Assembly (NCBI GenBank): GCA_964402115.1 | Contig: CAYOBW010000121.1 | Span: forward strand, 1-20,565 | Source: CAYOBW01 sp964402115 | Lineage (GTDB): Bacteria > Verrucomicrobiota > Kiritimatiellia > UBA8416 > CAYOBW01 | DNA length: 20,565 bases | Reading direction: 5' to 3' | Part shown: in pieces, positions 6,409-13,494 of the stretch | Numbering within the stretch: position 1 is the stretch's first letter | Layout of the letters: the number at the start of each line of letters is the position of its first letter | The notes under the pieces: generated by a model | Databases searched by the model: none | What the model saw: the letters and a program-made list of their open reading frames with translations, nothing else | What the model was told of the DNA's origin: nothing | Made by a program: the position numbers and the translations under genes

Positions 6409-7559
6409 GGCAGGGCAGGGGTGGACGGCAGGGCGCGCGCCATCCGGCGCAGGGCTTCATCCAGCGTGGCGCGCGGACAGCCGAAGTTCAGGCGCACGAA
6501 GCCGGGCGCGCCGAAGTCAGCGCCGTCCGACAGCCCGACCCCGGCAGCAAGGAACGCGGCCTGCGGCTCCGCCAGCCCGCTCTCCCGCATGTCGAGCCAG
6601 GCGAGGTAGGTGGCTTCCACGTGCCGCATGCGCACGTTCGGCCAGCCGGCGACCACCGCCTCGACGCGATCGCGGTTGCCGCGGAGATAGGCCAGCAGCG
6701 CGGCGTGCCAGGCGCCGGCCGCGCGGTAGGCCGCCGTGCAGGCGGCGTAGCCGAGCGGCGAAACCTCGCCCATCACATCGCGCGCGGCGCCCACGAACCG
6801 GCGCCGCAGGTCGGCGTTCGGGATGACCGCGAAGGCGCAAGCCAGGCCGGGGAGGTTGAAGGTCTTGCTGGGCGCCATAAGCGTGATCGTGCGGGCGGCG
6901 AGGTCGGGGTCCAGCGCGGCCAGCGGGATGTGCCGCCTGTCCGCGTCGAGCACGAGCCCGCAGTGGATCTCGTCGGAGCAGACCAGCAGGTTGCGCCGCA
7001 GGCAGACCGCCGCGAAAGCCTCGAGCTCGGCGCGCGCGAAGGCGCGGCCGGTGGGGTTGTGCGGGTTGCAGAAGATGAACAGCCGCGTCGCGGGCGGCAG
7101 GGTGCGCTCCAGGCGCTCCGTGTCCAGCCCGTAGCGCACGCCGTCGTCGGGCATGGGGCAGCGCACCAGGTGGCGGCGCACGTGACCGGCCACGCGCAGG
7201 AACGGCGGATAGGCCGGGACATACGTGGCCACCTCGTCGGCCGGGTCGTCGAGCAGGCGGCAGCAGGCGCTGATGGCCGGCACCAGGCCGGGCTGCCAGA
7301 CGAGCCACTCCGGCGCCACCTCCCACCCGTAGTCGCGGCGCAGGGCTTCGCACACGGCGGCGGCGGCCGTCGCGGGCGCCGCCGCATACCCGAAGACGCC
7401 GTGATCCACGCGCGCGTGCAGGGCGGCCACGATCTCGGGGGCCGCGGCGAAATCCATGTCGGCCACCCACAGGGGCAGGACGTCGCGGCCGGCGTAGCGC
7501 GCCCACTTGAAGCTGTCGCTGCCGCGCCGCTCGATCGCTCGGTCGAAGTCGTAACTCAT
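6405..7559 (-). CDS. MalY/PatB-family PLP-dependent C-S lyase (cystathionine beta-lyase type)
   Basis: This 384-residue fold-type I aminotransferase-like enzyme probably cleaves C-S bonds of cystathionine or cysteine conjugates to a thiol, pyruvate and ammonia. The N-terminus (FDRAIERRGSDSFKW, then LPLWVADMDFAAAPEI) is diagnostic of MalY/PatB. The N-P-T-G motif is at CNPHNPTG (164-171), the PLP-ring aspartate at D196 in SDEIH, and the Schiff-base lysine at K232 in APSKTFN. Length is normal for the family. Both ends overlap neighbours by ATGA, with the kinase gene before and the ATPase gene after, placing it inside an importer operon. It could release sulfur from an imported compound, but this is inference; it might also act in methionine synthesis. 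Confidence 0.9.
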   Translation of the reverse strand: MSYDFDRAIERRGSDSFKWARYAGRDVLPLWVADMDFAAAPEIVAALHARVDHGVFGYAAAPATAAAAVCEALRRDYGWEVAPEWLVWQPGLVPAISACCRLLDDPADEVATYVPAYPPFLRVAGHVRRHLVRCPMPDDGVRYGLDTERLERTLPPATRLFIFCNPHNPTGRAFARAELEAFAAVCLRRNLLVCSDEIHCGLVLDADRRHIPLAALDPDLAARTITLMAPSKTFNLPGLACAFAVIPNADLRRRFVGAARDVMGEVSPLGYAACTAAYRAAGAWHAALLAYLRGNRDRVEAVVAGWPNVRMRHVEATYLAWLDMRESGLAEPQAAFLAAGVGLSDGADFGAPGFVRLNFGCPRATLDEALRRMARALPSTPALP

Positions 7560-8521
7560 GCGGAGGCTCCGTTTGCGTTGACGATGCGTACCGCGCGCGC
7601 CAGGGCAGCGATGCGGGCGCGGGCGGGCAGGGGTGTGCCGTGCAGTTCGACCGCGGCGGCCCCGGCCGCCACGGCGCGGCTGACGATGGCCGGCGTCAGC
7701 ACCCGCCCGGCGGCGTCGAAATAGTCCGCGCAGAACTGGCCGAGCAGGTAGTCGCCCGCGCCGGTCGTATCGACGGCGCGCACGGGCGGGGGCCGGCCGT
7801 ACAGGATGCGTCCGCCGGCGGCGAACCAGGCCCCGCGCGCGCCGTCGGACAGGATGACGACCTCGTGCCGCGCGGCCAGCTCGCGCAAAACGCGCACAAG
7901 CCGCGCGCGGGTGGGGATGGCCAGCCCGAGGTCGCGCTCCAGCTCCGTGCGGTTGGGCTTGATGACCGCCGGGCGGGCCGCGACGGCGGCGGCCAGGGCG
8001 GGGCCGCTCGTATCCACCACGACCGTCTTCCCCAGCGCGTGAAAGCGGCGGACCAGGCGCGCGTACGTCGCCGGCGGCAGCGCCGCGGGCAGCGAGCCGG
8101 TCAGCACAACGACGCGGCCGCCGGCCGCGGCCTGCTCCGCGTGCCGCCGCAGCCGTGCCCAGGGCAGTCGCAAGCCGGGAAAGCCGGGCCGGTTCACCTT
8201 CAGCTCGGCGCCGTGCGCATCGCTCAGCATGACGTTCTCTCGGGTGGGGGCCGGCACGAGGCAGAAGCGCGACCGGATGCCTGCTGCCGCGAGAAAGCCG
8301 CGGAAGACGCGGGCCTGGTCGCGGCCGAGCAGGCCGCAGACACAGACCGGCCGGCCGTTGGCGGCCAACACCTTGGCCACGTTGAGCGCCTTGCCGCCGG
8401 GCGTGCGGGTCTCCCCGCGCACCGTGTGCACGCCGCCCAGGCGCAGGCGCTCCTCCAGCGCGAGGGTGCAGTCCACCGCGGGGTTGAGCGTGAACGTGAC
8501 GAAGCGAAGCGGCGCGCTCAT
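7556..8521 (-). CDS. PfkB-family sugar kinase, 1-phosphofructokinase-like
   Basis: The 321-residue cytoplasmic kinase starts RFVTFTLNPAVD and has GGKALNVAK (42-50), which is the first PfkB signature in the form typical of 1-phosphofructokinase and tagatose-6-phosphate kinase. It also has TGSLP (141-145), KPNRTELE (188-195), and the anion-hole and catalytic motif DTTGAGD (251-257, base D257). It would phosphorylate a hexose phosphate with ATP; the exact substrate is not evident. No PTS fructose genes are nearby, which is unusual for a fruK. The ATG at 8521 overlaps the stop of the permease gene (ATGA 8518-8521), and its own stop overlaps the C-S lyase start (7556-7559). The frame is open further upstream, but that stretch is out of frame with, and covered by, the permease gene. 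Confidence 0.88.
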   Translation of the reverse strand: MSAPLRFVTFTLNPAVDCTLALEERLRLGGVHTVRGETRTPGGKALNVAKVLAANGRPVCVCGLLGRDQARVFRGFLAAAGIRSRFCLVPAPTRENVMLSDAHGAELKVNRPGFPGLRLPWARLRRHAEQAAAGGRVVVLTGSLPAALPPATYARLVRRFHALGKTVVVDTSGPALAAAVAARPAVIKPNRTELERDLGLAIPTRARLVRVLRELAARHEVVILSDGARGAWFAAGGRILYGRPPPVRAVDTTGAGDYLLGQFCADYFDAAGRVLTPAIVSRAVAAGAAAVELHGTPLPARARIAALARAVRIVNANGASA

Positions 8522-9507
8522 GCCACCCACTCCCCGCGCCGCTTGGCGCGCAGGATGAACAGGAAGAAGGGGCCGCCCAGGAGCGCCGTGATCACCCCCA
8601 CCGGCAGCTCGCGCGGGGCCAGCGCCGTGCGCGCCACGGCGTCGCACAGCGCGAGAAAGACCCCGCCTGTCAGCACCGCCGCCGGCAGCAGGCGCCGATG
8701 ATCCGGCCCCGTCAGGCGGCGTACGACGTGCGGCACGATAAGCCCGACGAAACCGATCAGCCCCGCCAGCGCCACGGCCGTGGCGGTGACCAACGAGGCC
8801 AGGCCCAGTCCCGCGACCACGGCCAGGCGGACGCGGACGCCGACGCCATGGGCGATGTCCGTGCCGAGGCTGAGCGCATTCCACGCCGGGGCGCCGGCCC
8901 ACAGGGCCAGGCAGCCGGCGGCCAGGATCGCCGCGCTGACGGCGAGCAGCGCGCGCGACGGCAGCTCGAGGTTGCCCAGCATCCACCAGAGGATGCCGTG
9001 CACCCCTTCCGCCGGCGCCAGGCTCACCACGACCATCAGCAGGCTGGAGGAGACGGAGCTGACGATCACGCCGCTGAGAATGAGGCCGTAGATCGAGACG
9101 CGGCCGCCGCTGAGGGCGAGCAGGTAGACGAGGGCGAGCGTCGCCGTGGCGCCGGCGAAGGCCGCCAGCGGCAGGAGCAGGACGCCGTGGGCGGCGAGTC
9201 CGCCGACGATCGCGAGGGCCGCGCCGAGGCCGGCGCCGCTGCTGACGCCCAGCAGGTAGGGTTCGGCCAGCGGGTTGCGCAGCAGCGCCTGCATGACACA
9301 GCCGGCGCCGGCCAGGGCGCCGCCCACGCAAAAGCCGGCCAGCACCCGGCCAAGCCGCAGAACGAAGATCGCGCGGTCGGTCGGCACGTCCAGGTCGGGC
9401 AGCCGCATCCCCGTGCTGCCCAGCGTCGTGCAGAACGCCAGCAGGACGGGGGTCAGCACCAGCATGAGCCATGGATATGCGCGTTTCATTGCTCGGCCGG
9501 TCATCAT
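8518..9507 (-). CDS. FecCD/BtuC-family ABC transporter permease
   Basis: This 329-residue inner-membrane permease has about ten hydrophobic segments. Family landmarks are LRLGRVLAGFCVGGALAGAG (first cytoplasmic boundary), CVMQALLRNPLAEPYLLGVS (the QxxxRNPLAxPxxLGxSxGA motif), GHRRLLP-like DHRRLLP, and LPVGVITALLGGPFFLFIL near the C-terminus. It should dimerise and work with the FecE-type ATPase at 5572-6408; a substrate-binding protein is missing from this window. It is first in the operon. The ATG at 9507 has GGGGG with a six-base spacing; ATGs at 9504 and 9489 are alternatives. A CTGGCA-17-TATGAT promoter-like pair overlaps 9503-9508 and, if real, would favour 9489 with a very short leader. 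Confidence 0.92.
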   Translation of the reverse strand: MMTGRAMKRAYPWLMLVLTPVLLAFCTTLGSTGMRLPDLDVPTDRAIFVLRLGRVLAGFCVGGALAGAGCVMQALLRNPLAEPYLLGVSSGAGLGAALAIVGGLAAHGVLLLPLAAFAGATATLALVYLLALSGGRVSIYGLILSGVIVSSVSSSLLMVVVSLAPAEGVHGILWWMLGNLELPSRALLAVSAAILAAGCLALWAGAPAWNALSLGTDIAHGVGVRVRLAVVAGLGLASLVTATAVALAGLIGFVGLIVPHVVRRLTGPDHRRLLPAAVLTGGVFLALCDAVARTALAPRELPVGVITALLGGPFFLFILRAKRRGEWVA

Positions 9508-9556
9508 ACCGCGTCCCCCGCCGGATGCCAGCCGCAACTGCGGGACACAGAGAATC

Positions 9557-9638
9557 CAGAATTCAGGAGTCAGCATTCAGAAACCGCTTCCCTTTGACGC
9601 CACTCCTGACTCCTGAATTCTGACTCCTGAATCCTGTG
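9557..9638. repeat. Inverted/tandem repeat with a 14-bp unit (TGACTCCTGAATTC)
   Basis: CAGAATTCAGGAGTCAG (9557-9573) is an exact 17-bp reverse complement of CTGACTCCTGAATTCTG (9606-9622), with 32 bases between. The right arm continues as a tandem copy: TGACTCCTGAATTC (9607-9620), then TGACTCCTGAATCC (9621-9634). It lies in the divergent intergenic region between the permease and the methyltransferase gene. No coding potential or typical terminator is seen. Confidence 0.75.
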
Positions 9639-9701
9639 CGACAACGCCCTTTTCTTTTCAGGGCGAACCTGCACATCATGGGCGCGGTCGAGTGCACCCT
9701 T

Positions 9702-10697
9702 ATGGACCTGTTTACCTGTCAATCCGGATACGAACCCCTGCTGGAGGCGGAGCTTGCGCGGCAGGGGGCGCGCGTGGCGACCCGCGGCCCCGGCTGGGTC
9801 GGTGTCGACGGCGGGACGCTCGCCGAGCCCTGCTATGCCCACCTGCGCCTGCGCGCGGCGGCGGGGCTCACGGCCGGCAGCGTGAATGCACAGGCCGCGG
9901 CGCTGCTGGACCTCTTCCTGGCCGGCCTGGGAGACGCGCGCCTGCCCGAGCCGTGGCCGCTGGTGTTCCGCTTCTCCGCCGATACGCCGGGATTGGGGCC
10001 GCGCGCCGGGGCCGTGGCGCAGGCCTTCCGGGAGCGCCTGAAGAAGCGGGCCGGCCGGCTGGCCCGCACGGGCCAGGATGCGCTGCCGCGCGGGGGCGGC
10101 GAGGGCTTTGGCCTGTTCGTCTTCTTCGCGGGCTTCGACCGGATCTTCGCGGCCGTACGCGCCTGGTCCGGCGGGCAGCAGCGCATGGCCGACGATCCGG
10201 CCGCCCCCTCCCGCTCCTATCTGAAATGCGAGGAAGCGTACGCCCTGCTCGGGCGCGAACCCCGCCCCGGCGAAGCCGTGATCGACCTTGGCGCCGCGCC
10301 GGGCGGCTGGAGCTACAGCGCCGCGAAACGTGGGGCGCGGGTGCTCGCCATCGATAACGGCCCCCTCAAGGACGGCGCCCGCGGCCACCCGCTGATCGAG
10401 CACCGGCGCGCGGACGCCTTCACCTTCAGGCTGCCCCCCGGCGAGGCTTGCGACTGGCTGTTCTGCGACCTGGTCGAGGAGCCGCACCATGTCCTGCGGC
10501 TGGTTGCGCGCTGGCTGCGGGAGCGGCGCGGCCTGCGCTTCATCGTCAACCTGAAACTCGGCCGCGCGGACGGCGCCGGCCTGCTGGAGGAGCTGCGCGA
10601 GCCGCACGGACGTCTGCTGCCGCCCTGCCCCCTCCTGCGCATCCGGCACCTCTTCCACGACCGTGACGAGATCACCCTGGTCGGCCACACGCCTTGA
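9702..10697 (+). CDS. RlmM-like SAM-dependent RNA 2'-O-methyltransferase (FtsJ/RrmJ fold)
   Basis: This 331-residue protein resembles RlmM, which 2'-O-methylates C2498 of 23S rRNA. The N-terminal half (1-165) would hold the THUMP-like RNA-binding part, and the C-terminal half the Rossmann methyltransferase. The K-D-K-E tetrad of this enzyme class is complete: K175 in SRSYLKCEEA, D256 in FCDLVE, K285 in NLKLG and E323 in HDRDEIT. The SAM-binding motif is DLGAAPGGW (195-203). The start at 9702 (MDLFTCQSGYEPLLEAEL) matches the usual N-terminus; longer starts at 9636 or 9678 would run through the repeat region and lack similarity. It is divergent from the importer operon and followed 93 bases later by lemA. 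The exact target base in this organism is inferred. Confidence 0.85.
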   Translation: MDLFTCQSGYEPLLEAELARQGARVATRGPGWVGVDGGTLAEPCYAHLRLRAAAGLTAGSVNAQAAALLDLFLAGLGDARLPEPWPLVFRFSADTPGLGPRAGAVAQAFRERLKKRAGRLARTGQDALPRGGGEGFGLFVFFAGFDRIFAAVRAWSGGQQRMADDPAAPSRSYLKCEEAYALLGREPRPGEAVIDLGAAPGGWSYSAAKRGARVLAIDNGPLKDGARGHPLIEHRRADAFTFRLPPGEACDWLFCDLVEEPHHVLRLVARWLRERRGLRFIVNLKLGRADGAGLLEELREPHGRLLPPCPLLRIRHLFHDRDEITLVGHTP

Positions 10698-10709
10698 CGC
10701 GGAGGTCGC

Positions 10710-10738
10710 TTGACATTTCCCGCCTCCGCTCCGATCAT
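10710..10738 (+). promoter_or_regulatory. Candidate sigma70-like promoter of lemA
   Basis: A perfect TTGACA (10710-10715) is followed after 17 bases by GATCAT (10733-10738, four of six matches to TATAAT). The predicted transcript would begin about 45 bases before the lemA start at 10791. Located in the only gap between the methyltransferase gene and lemA. Confidence 0.45.
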
Positions 10739-10790
10739 GCCGCTCGCTTGGTGCCTGGCCGTGGAACGGGGCCGGCGGAAGGAGCGCAAC

Positions 10791-11384
10791 ATGATACGCA
10801 GGTGGCTGTGGGGCATGGGATTGGCCGTGCTGGGGCTGGGGCTCAGCGGCTGCGGATACAACAAGATCCAGCGCACCGATGAAGGCATCAACGCGTGCTG
10901 GGCCGAGGTGCTGAACCAGTACCAGCGCCGGGCGGACCTGGTGCCCAACCTGGTGAACGTGGTCAAGGGCTACGCGGCGCACGAGAAGGAAGTCCTGACG
11001 CGCGTGACCGAGGCGCGCGCGAGGATCGGGTCCATGCAGGCCACGCCGGAGCTCCTGAACAACGAGCAGGCTTTCAACCAGTTCGAGGCCGCCCAGCGCA
11101 ATCTCTCCGGCTCCCTGTCGCGCCTGCTGCTGGTGGCCGAGAACTACCCCACGCTCAAGGCCGACGGCGGCTTCCGCGACCTGCAGGCGCAGCTCGAAGG
11201 CACGGAGAACCGCATCGCCGTGGCGCGCAACCGCTACATCGAGGCGGTGCGCACCTACAACGTCACGATTCGCTCCTTCCCGGCCAACCTGACCGCGAAG
11301 ATGTTCGGCCACAAGACCAAACCCACCTTCACGGTCGCGAACGAGCAGGAGTTGGCCAAGCCGCCCACGGTGGATTTCAAGTAG
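10791..11384 (+). CDS. lemA: LemA family lipoprotein
   Basis: This 197-residue envelope protein has a short basic N-terminus (MIRRW), a hydrophobic core, and a lipobox LSGC with the modified cysteine at C21. It is therefore a predicted lipoprotein rather than the transmembrane form. The helical LemA signature follows directly: YNKIQRTDEGINACWAEVLN, then QYQRRADLVPNLVNVVKGYA, NNEQAFNQFEAAQ, and AVARNRYIEAVRTYNV near the end. LemA proteins are helical-bundle membrane proteins of poorly defined role, often beside TPM-domain genes as here. The start at 10791 has a perfect AAGGAG six bases upstream; the frame extends upstream but without family similarity. The gap to the next gene is 15 bases, indicating an operon. 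Confidence 0.93.
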   Translation: MIRRWLWGMGLAVLGLGLSGCGYNKIQRTDEGINACWAEVLNQYQRRADLVPNLVNVVKGYAAHEKEVLTRVTEARARIGSMQATPELLNNEQAFNQFEAAQRNLSGSLSRLLLVAENYPTLKADGGFRDLQAQLEGTENRIAVARNRYIEAVRTYNVTIRSFPANLTAKMFGHKTKPTFTVANEQELAKPPTVDFK

Positions 11385-11399
11385 ACGCGCGGAGGTGCG

Positions 11400-12251
11400 A
11401 TGCGCCGGATTTGCCTCATCGTCGCGGTGCTGGTCGCCGGGTGGCTGGGCAGGGCTGCCGCGGAGGTTGCCGTGCCGCCGCTGCAGGCGCGGGTGACCGA
11501 CCTCACCGGCGCGCTGGCGCCGGACCGGCGGCAGGCGCTGGAGGAGCTGCTGCGGCAGTTCGAAGCGCGCAAAGGCGCCCAGGTGTCCGTGCTGATCGTG
11601 CCGACGACCGCGCCCGAGACTATCGAACAGTACGGCATCCGCGTCGCCGAGGCGTGGCAGATCGGGCGCAAGGGGGTGGACGACGGCGCCATCCTGCTGG
11701 TGGCCCGCGACGACCGCGCGCTGCGCTTCGAAGTCGGCTACGGCCTGGAGGGCGCGGTGCCGGACGCCGTCGCCAAGCGCATCGTCGACGAGATCATCGT
11801 GCCGCGTTTCAAGGAGGACGACTTCGCGGGCGGCATCGAAGCCGGCCTGCGGCGGCTGCTCGGCGTGATCGAGGGCGAACCCCTGCCGCCGCCCCCGCCT
11901 CAGGAAAGGCCGCTCATGCCGGCGGCGGAGCGGAATCTGCCCGGTGTGCTCATCGGCACCTTCATTCTGTCGAGCGTTCTACGGCGCCTGCTCGGGCGGT
12001 TGGTGGCGGCGGTGGCGGGCGGAATCCTGCTCGGGGCGGGCTTCTGGCTGGCCACCGGAAACCCCATTCTGGGCCTGGGGGCTGGGGGTGTCGCCTTCCT
12101 GCTCATCCTGGTTGGCGGGCGCGGCGGACACGCGGGCGGCCGGGGAGGCTGGCACAGCAGCAGCGGGGGCGGCGGCTTCAGCAGCAGTGGCGGGGGCTTC
12201 AGCGGCGGTGGTGGGCACTTCGGGGGCGGCGGCGCCTCGGGACGTTGGTGA
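11400..12251 (+). CDS. YgcG-type TPM-domain membrane protein with Gly/Ser-rich tail
   Basis: The 283-residue protein has a signal peptide (1-21, ending AAA), a TPM domain (about 28-157; VTDLTGALAPD, VSVLIVPTT, DDGAILLVARDDRALRFEVGYGLEG), and a proline-rich linker (162-168). Hydrophobic segments follow at about 182-193, 200-217 and 222-240, then a Gly/Ser/His tail from 241 (GGGGFSSSGGGFSGGGG). This is the standard architecture of YgcG-like proteins, whose TPM domain would face the periplasm. TPM domains have been described as phosphatase-like or as chaperone or repair factors in plastids; the bacterial role is unsettled. GGAGGT lies before the start. It sits between lemA and a second TPM gene, a conserved arrangement. 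Confidence 0.92.
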   Translation: MRRICLIVAVLVAGWLGRAAAEVAVPPLQARVTDLTGALAPDRRQALEELLRQFEARKGAQVSVLIVPTTAPETIEQYGIRVAEAWQIGRKGVDDGAILLVARDDRALRFEVGYGLEGAVPDAVAKRIVDEIIVPRFKEDDFAGGIEAGLRRLLGVIEGEPLPPPPPQERPLMPAAERNLPGVLIGTFILSSVLRRLLGRLVAAVAGGILLGAGFWLATGNPILGLGAGGVAFLLILVGGRGGHAGGRGGWHSSSGGGGFSSSGGGFSGGGGHFGGGGASGRW

Positions 12252-12265
12252 GCGGAGGACGGGGC

Positions 12266-12769
12266 ATGGACATCGGACGCATCGTGCGGCATCTCGGCCT
12301 GCCCGGATGGGCGGTGCGCCGCGCGTTTCCGCCGGCGGCGCTGCAGGCCATCGAGGCGGCCATCCGGACGGGCGAGGCGCGGCACCGCGGTCAGGTGCGT
12401 TTCGTCGTGGAAGGGACGCTCGACGGCGCTCCGCTCTGGCACGGGCAGACGGCCTGCGCGCGCGCCCGCGAGCTGTTCGGCCTGCTTGGCGTGTGGGACA
12501 CGGCCGAGAACAACGGCGTGCTGATCTACCTGCTGCTGGCCGATCGCGACGTGGAGATCGTGGCGGATCGCGGCGTCCACGCGGTCGTGGGCGCGGAGGG
12601 GTGGGAGACGATCTGTCGCCGCATGGAAGCCGCCTTCCGCGAGGGCCGCTACGAGGCCGGCGCACTCGACGGCCTGCAGGCCGTCAACGACCACCTCGTG
12701 CGCGCCTTCCCCGCCACCGGCGCGCCCCGGGCCAACGAGCTGCCCGACCAGCCGCTCGTGCTGCGGTAA
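12266..12769 (+). CDS. Second TPM-domain protein, soluble form
   Basis: This 167-residue protein has no signal peptide or membrane segment, so it is predicted to be cytoplasmic. A short helical N-terminus (IGRIVRHLGLPGWAVRRAFP) leads into a TPM-like domain with VRFVVEGTLDG, ARELFGLLGVWDTAENNGVLIYLLLADRDVEIVADRGVH and a closing helix near EAAFREGRYEAGALDGLQAV. The DxxxxNGVLIYLLxxDRxxEIVAD pattern is the TPM core. The ATG at 12266 has GGAGGAC seven bases upstream, and the gene follows the YgcG-type gene by 14 bases, as third gene of the lemA operon. The same frame is open far upstream, but that part is antiphase to lemA and not coding. The gene ends 14 bases from the convergent DUF554 gene. Confidence 0.88.
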   Translation: MDIGRIVRHLGLPGWAVRRAFPPAALQAIEAAIRTGEARHRGQVRFVVEGTLDGAPLWHGQTACARARELFGLLGVWDTAENNGVLIYLLLADRDVEIVADRGVHAVVGAEGWETICRRMEAAFREGRYEAGALDGLQAVNDHLVRAFPATGAPRANELPDQPLVLR

Positions 12770-12783
12770 GGGCCTGGCGCCGA

Positions 12784-13494
12784 CTACTTCCACCAGGCCG
12801 CCAGCCAAGGCTGGGCGGCCACGAGCGCGGGGGCGACGAACAGCGCCGGCAGGAAGTTCGCCACGCGCAGCTGCTTGAGCTCCAGCAGCAGGAACCCGAT
12901 CCCCAGGATCATGACCCCGCCGGTGGCGGTCATTTCGGTGACCATCGGGGGCGTGAGGATGTGCGCGAAGAGCCCGCCGCCCAGCGTGAGCGTGCCCTGG
13001 ATCAGCAGCACGGACAGCGCCGCGAACGTCACGCCCATCCCCATGACGGCGGCCATGGCGAGGGAGGAGAAGGCGTCCAGCGTGCTCTTGACGATGATCA
13101 GCGACGCATCGCCCGAAAGGCCTTCCTGTATCGATCCCATGATCGTCATCGGCCCCACGCAGAAGACTAGCGTGGCTGTGACAAAGCCGCGGGTGAAATC
13201 GCCGCGCGCGAGGAACGGGTGCCGCGCCGCCCGGGCCGACAGCCAGGCGCCGACGCCGTCGAGCCTCGCCTGCACGTTGCACCATTCGCCGAGCATGCCG
13301 CCGGCCAGGATCCCGCCCAGCACGTAGAGCGGGTTGGCGCTTTTCAGCGCCATGCCCATGCCGATGACCAGCGTCAGGAGCCCCAGCCCCTGCATCACGA
13401 TCTCCCGCACGCGCGCCGGCAACCGGTCGCCCAGCCACGCTCCCAGGCTCCCGCCCGCCAGCACCGTCCCGACGTTGATCCAGACACCGATCAT
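12784..13494 (-). CDS. DUF554 family integral membrane protein
   Basis: This 236-residue protein has about six to seven hydrophobic segments. Characteristic DUF554 stretches are visible: GVWINVGTVLAGGSLGAWLG at the N-terminus, GLLTLVIGMGMALKSANPL, LFCVGPMTIMGSIQEGL-like VFCVGPMTIMGSIQEGLSGD near the middle, and STLDAFSSLAMAAVMGMGV. Length is normal. The family (YdfK/YqgA) has no established biochemical role; it may be a transporter or channel. Its ATG overlaps the stop of the hybrid histidine kinase gene (ATGA 13491-13494), so the two are very likely co-translated. That suggests, without proof, that the kinase or its regulator is functionally tied to this membrane protein. Confidence 0.92.
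   Translation of the reverse strand: MIGVWINVGTVLAGGSLGAWLGDRLPARVREIVMQGLGLLTLVIGMGMALKSANPLYVLGGILAGGMLGEWCNVQARLDGVGAWLSARAARHPFLARGDFTRGFVTATLVFCVGPMTIMGSIQEGLSGDASLIIVKSTLDAFSSLAMAAVMGMGVTFAALSVLLIQGTLTLGGGLFAHILTPPMVTEMTATGGVMILGIGFLLLELKQLRVANFLPALFVAPALVAAQPWLAAWWK

Noticed and set aside
8522..9472. Upstream extension of the kinase frame to give a 638-residue protein
   Set aside because: The extra part is out of frame with the permease on the same strand and has no similarity. The PfkB family begins at the ATG at 8521, which also makes the ATGA overlap.
10895..12265. Upstream extension of the second TPM gene to 624 residues
   Set aside because: It runs in a wrong frame through lemA and the first TPM gene, both with clear motifs. 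ATG 12266 has its own ribosome-binding site.
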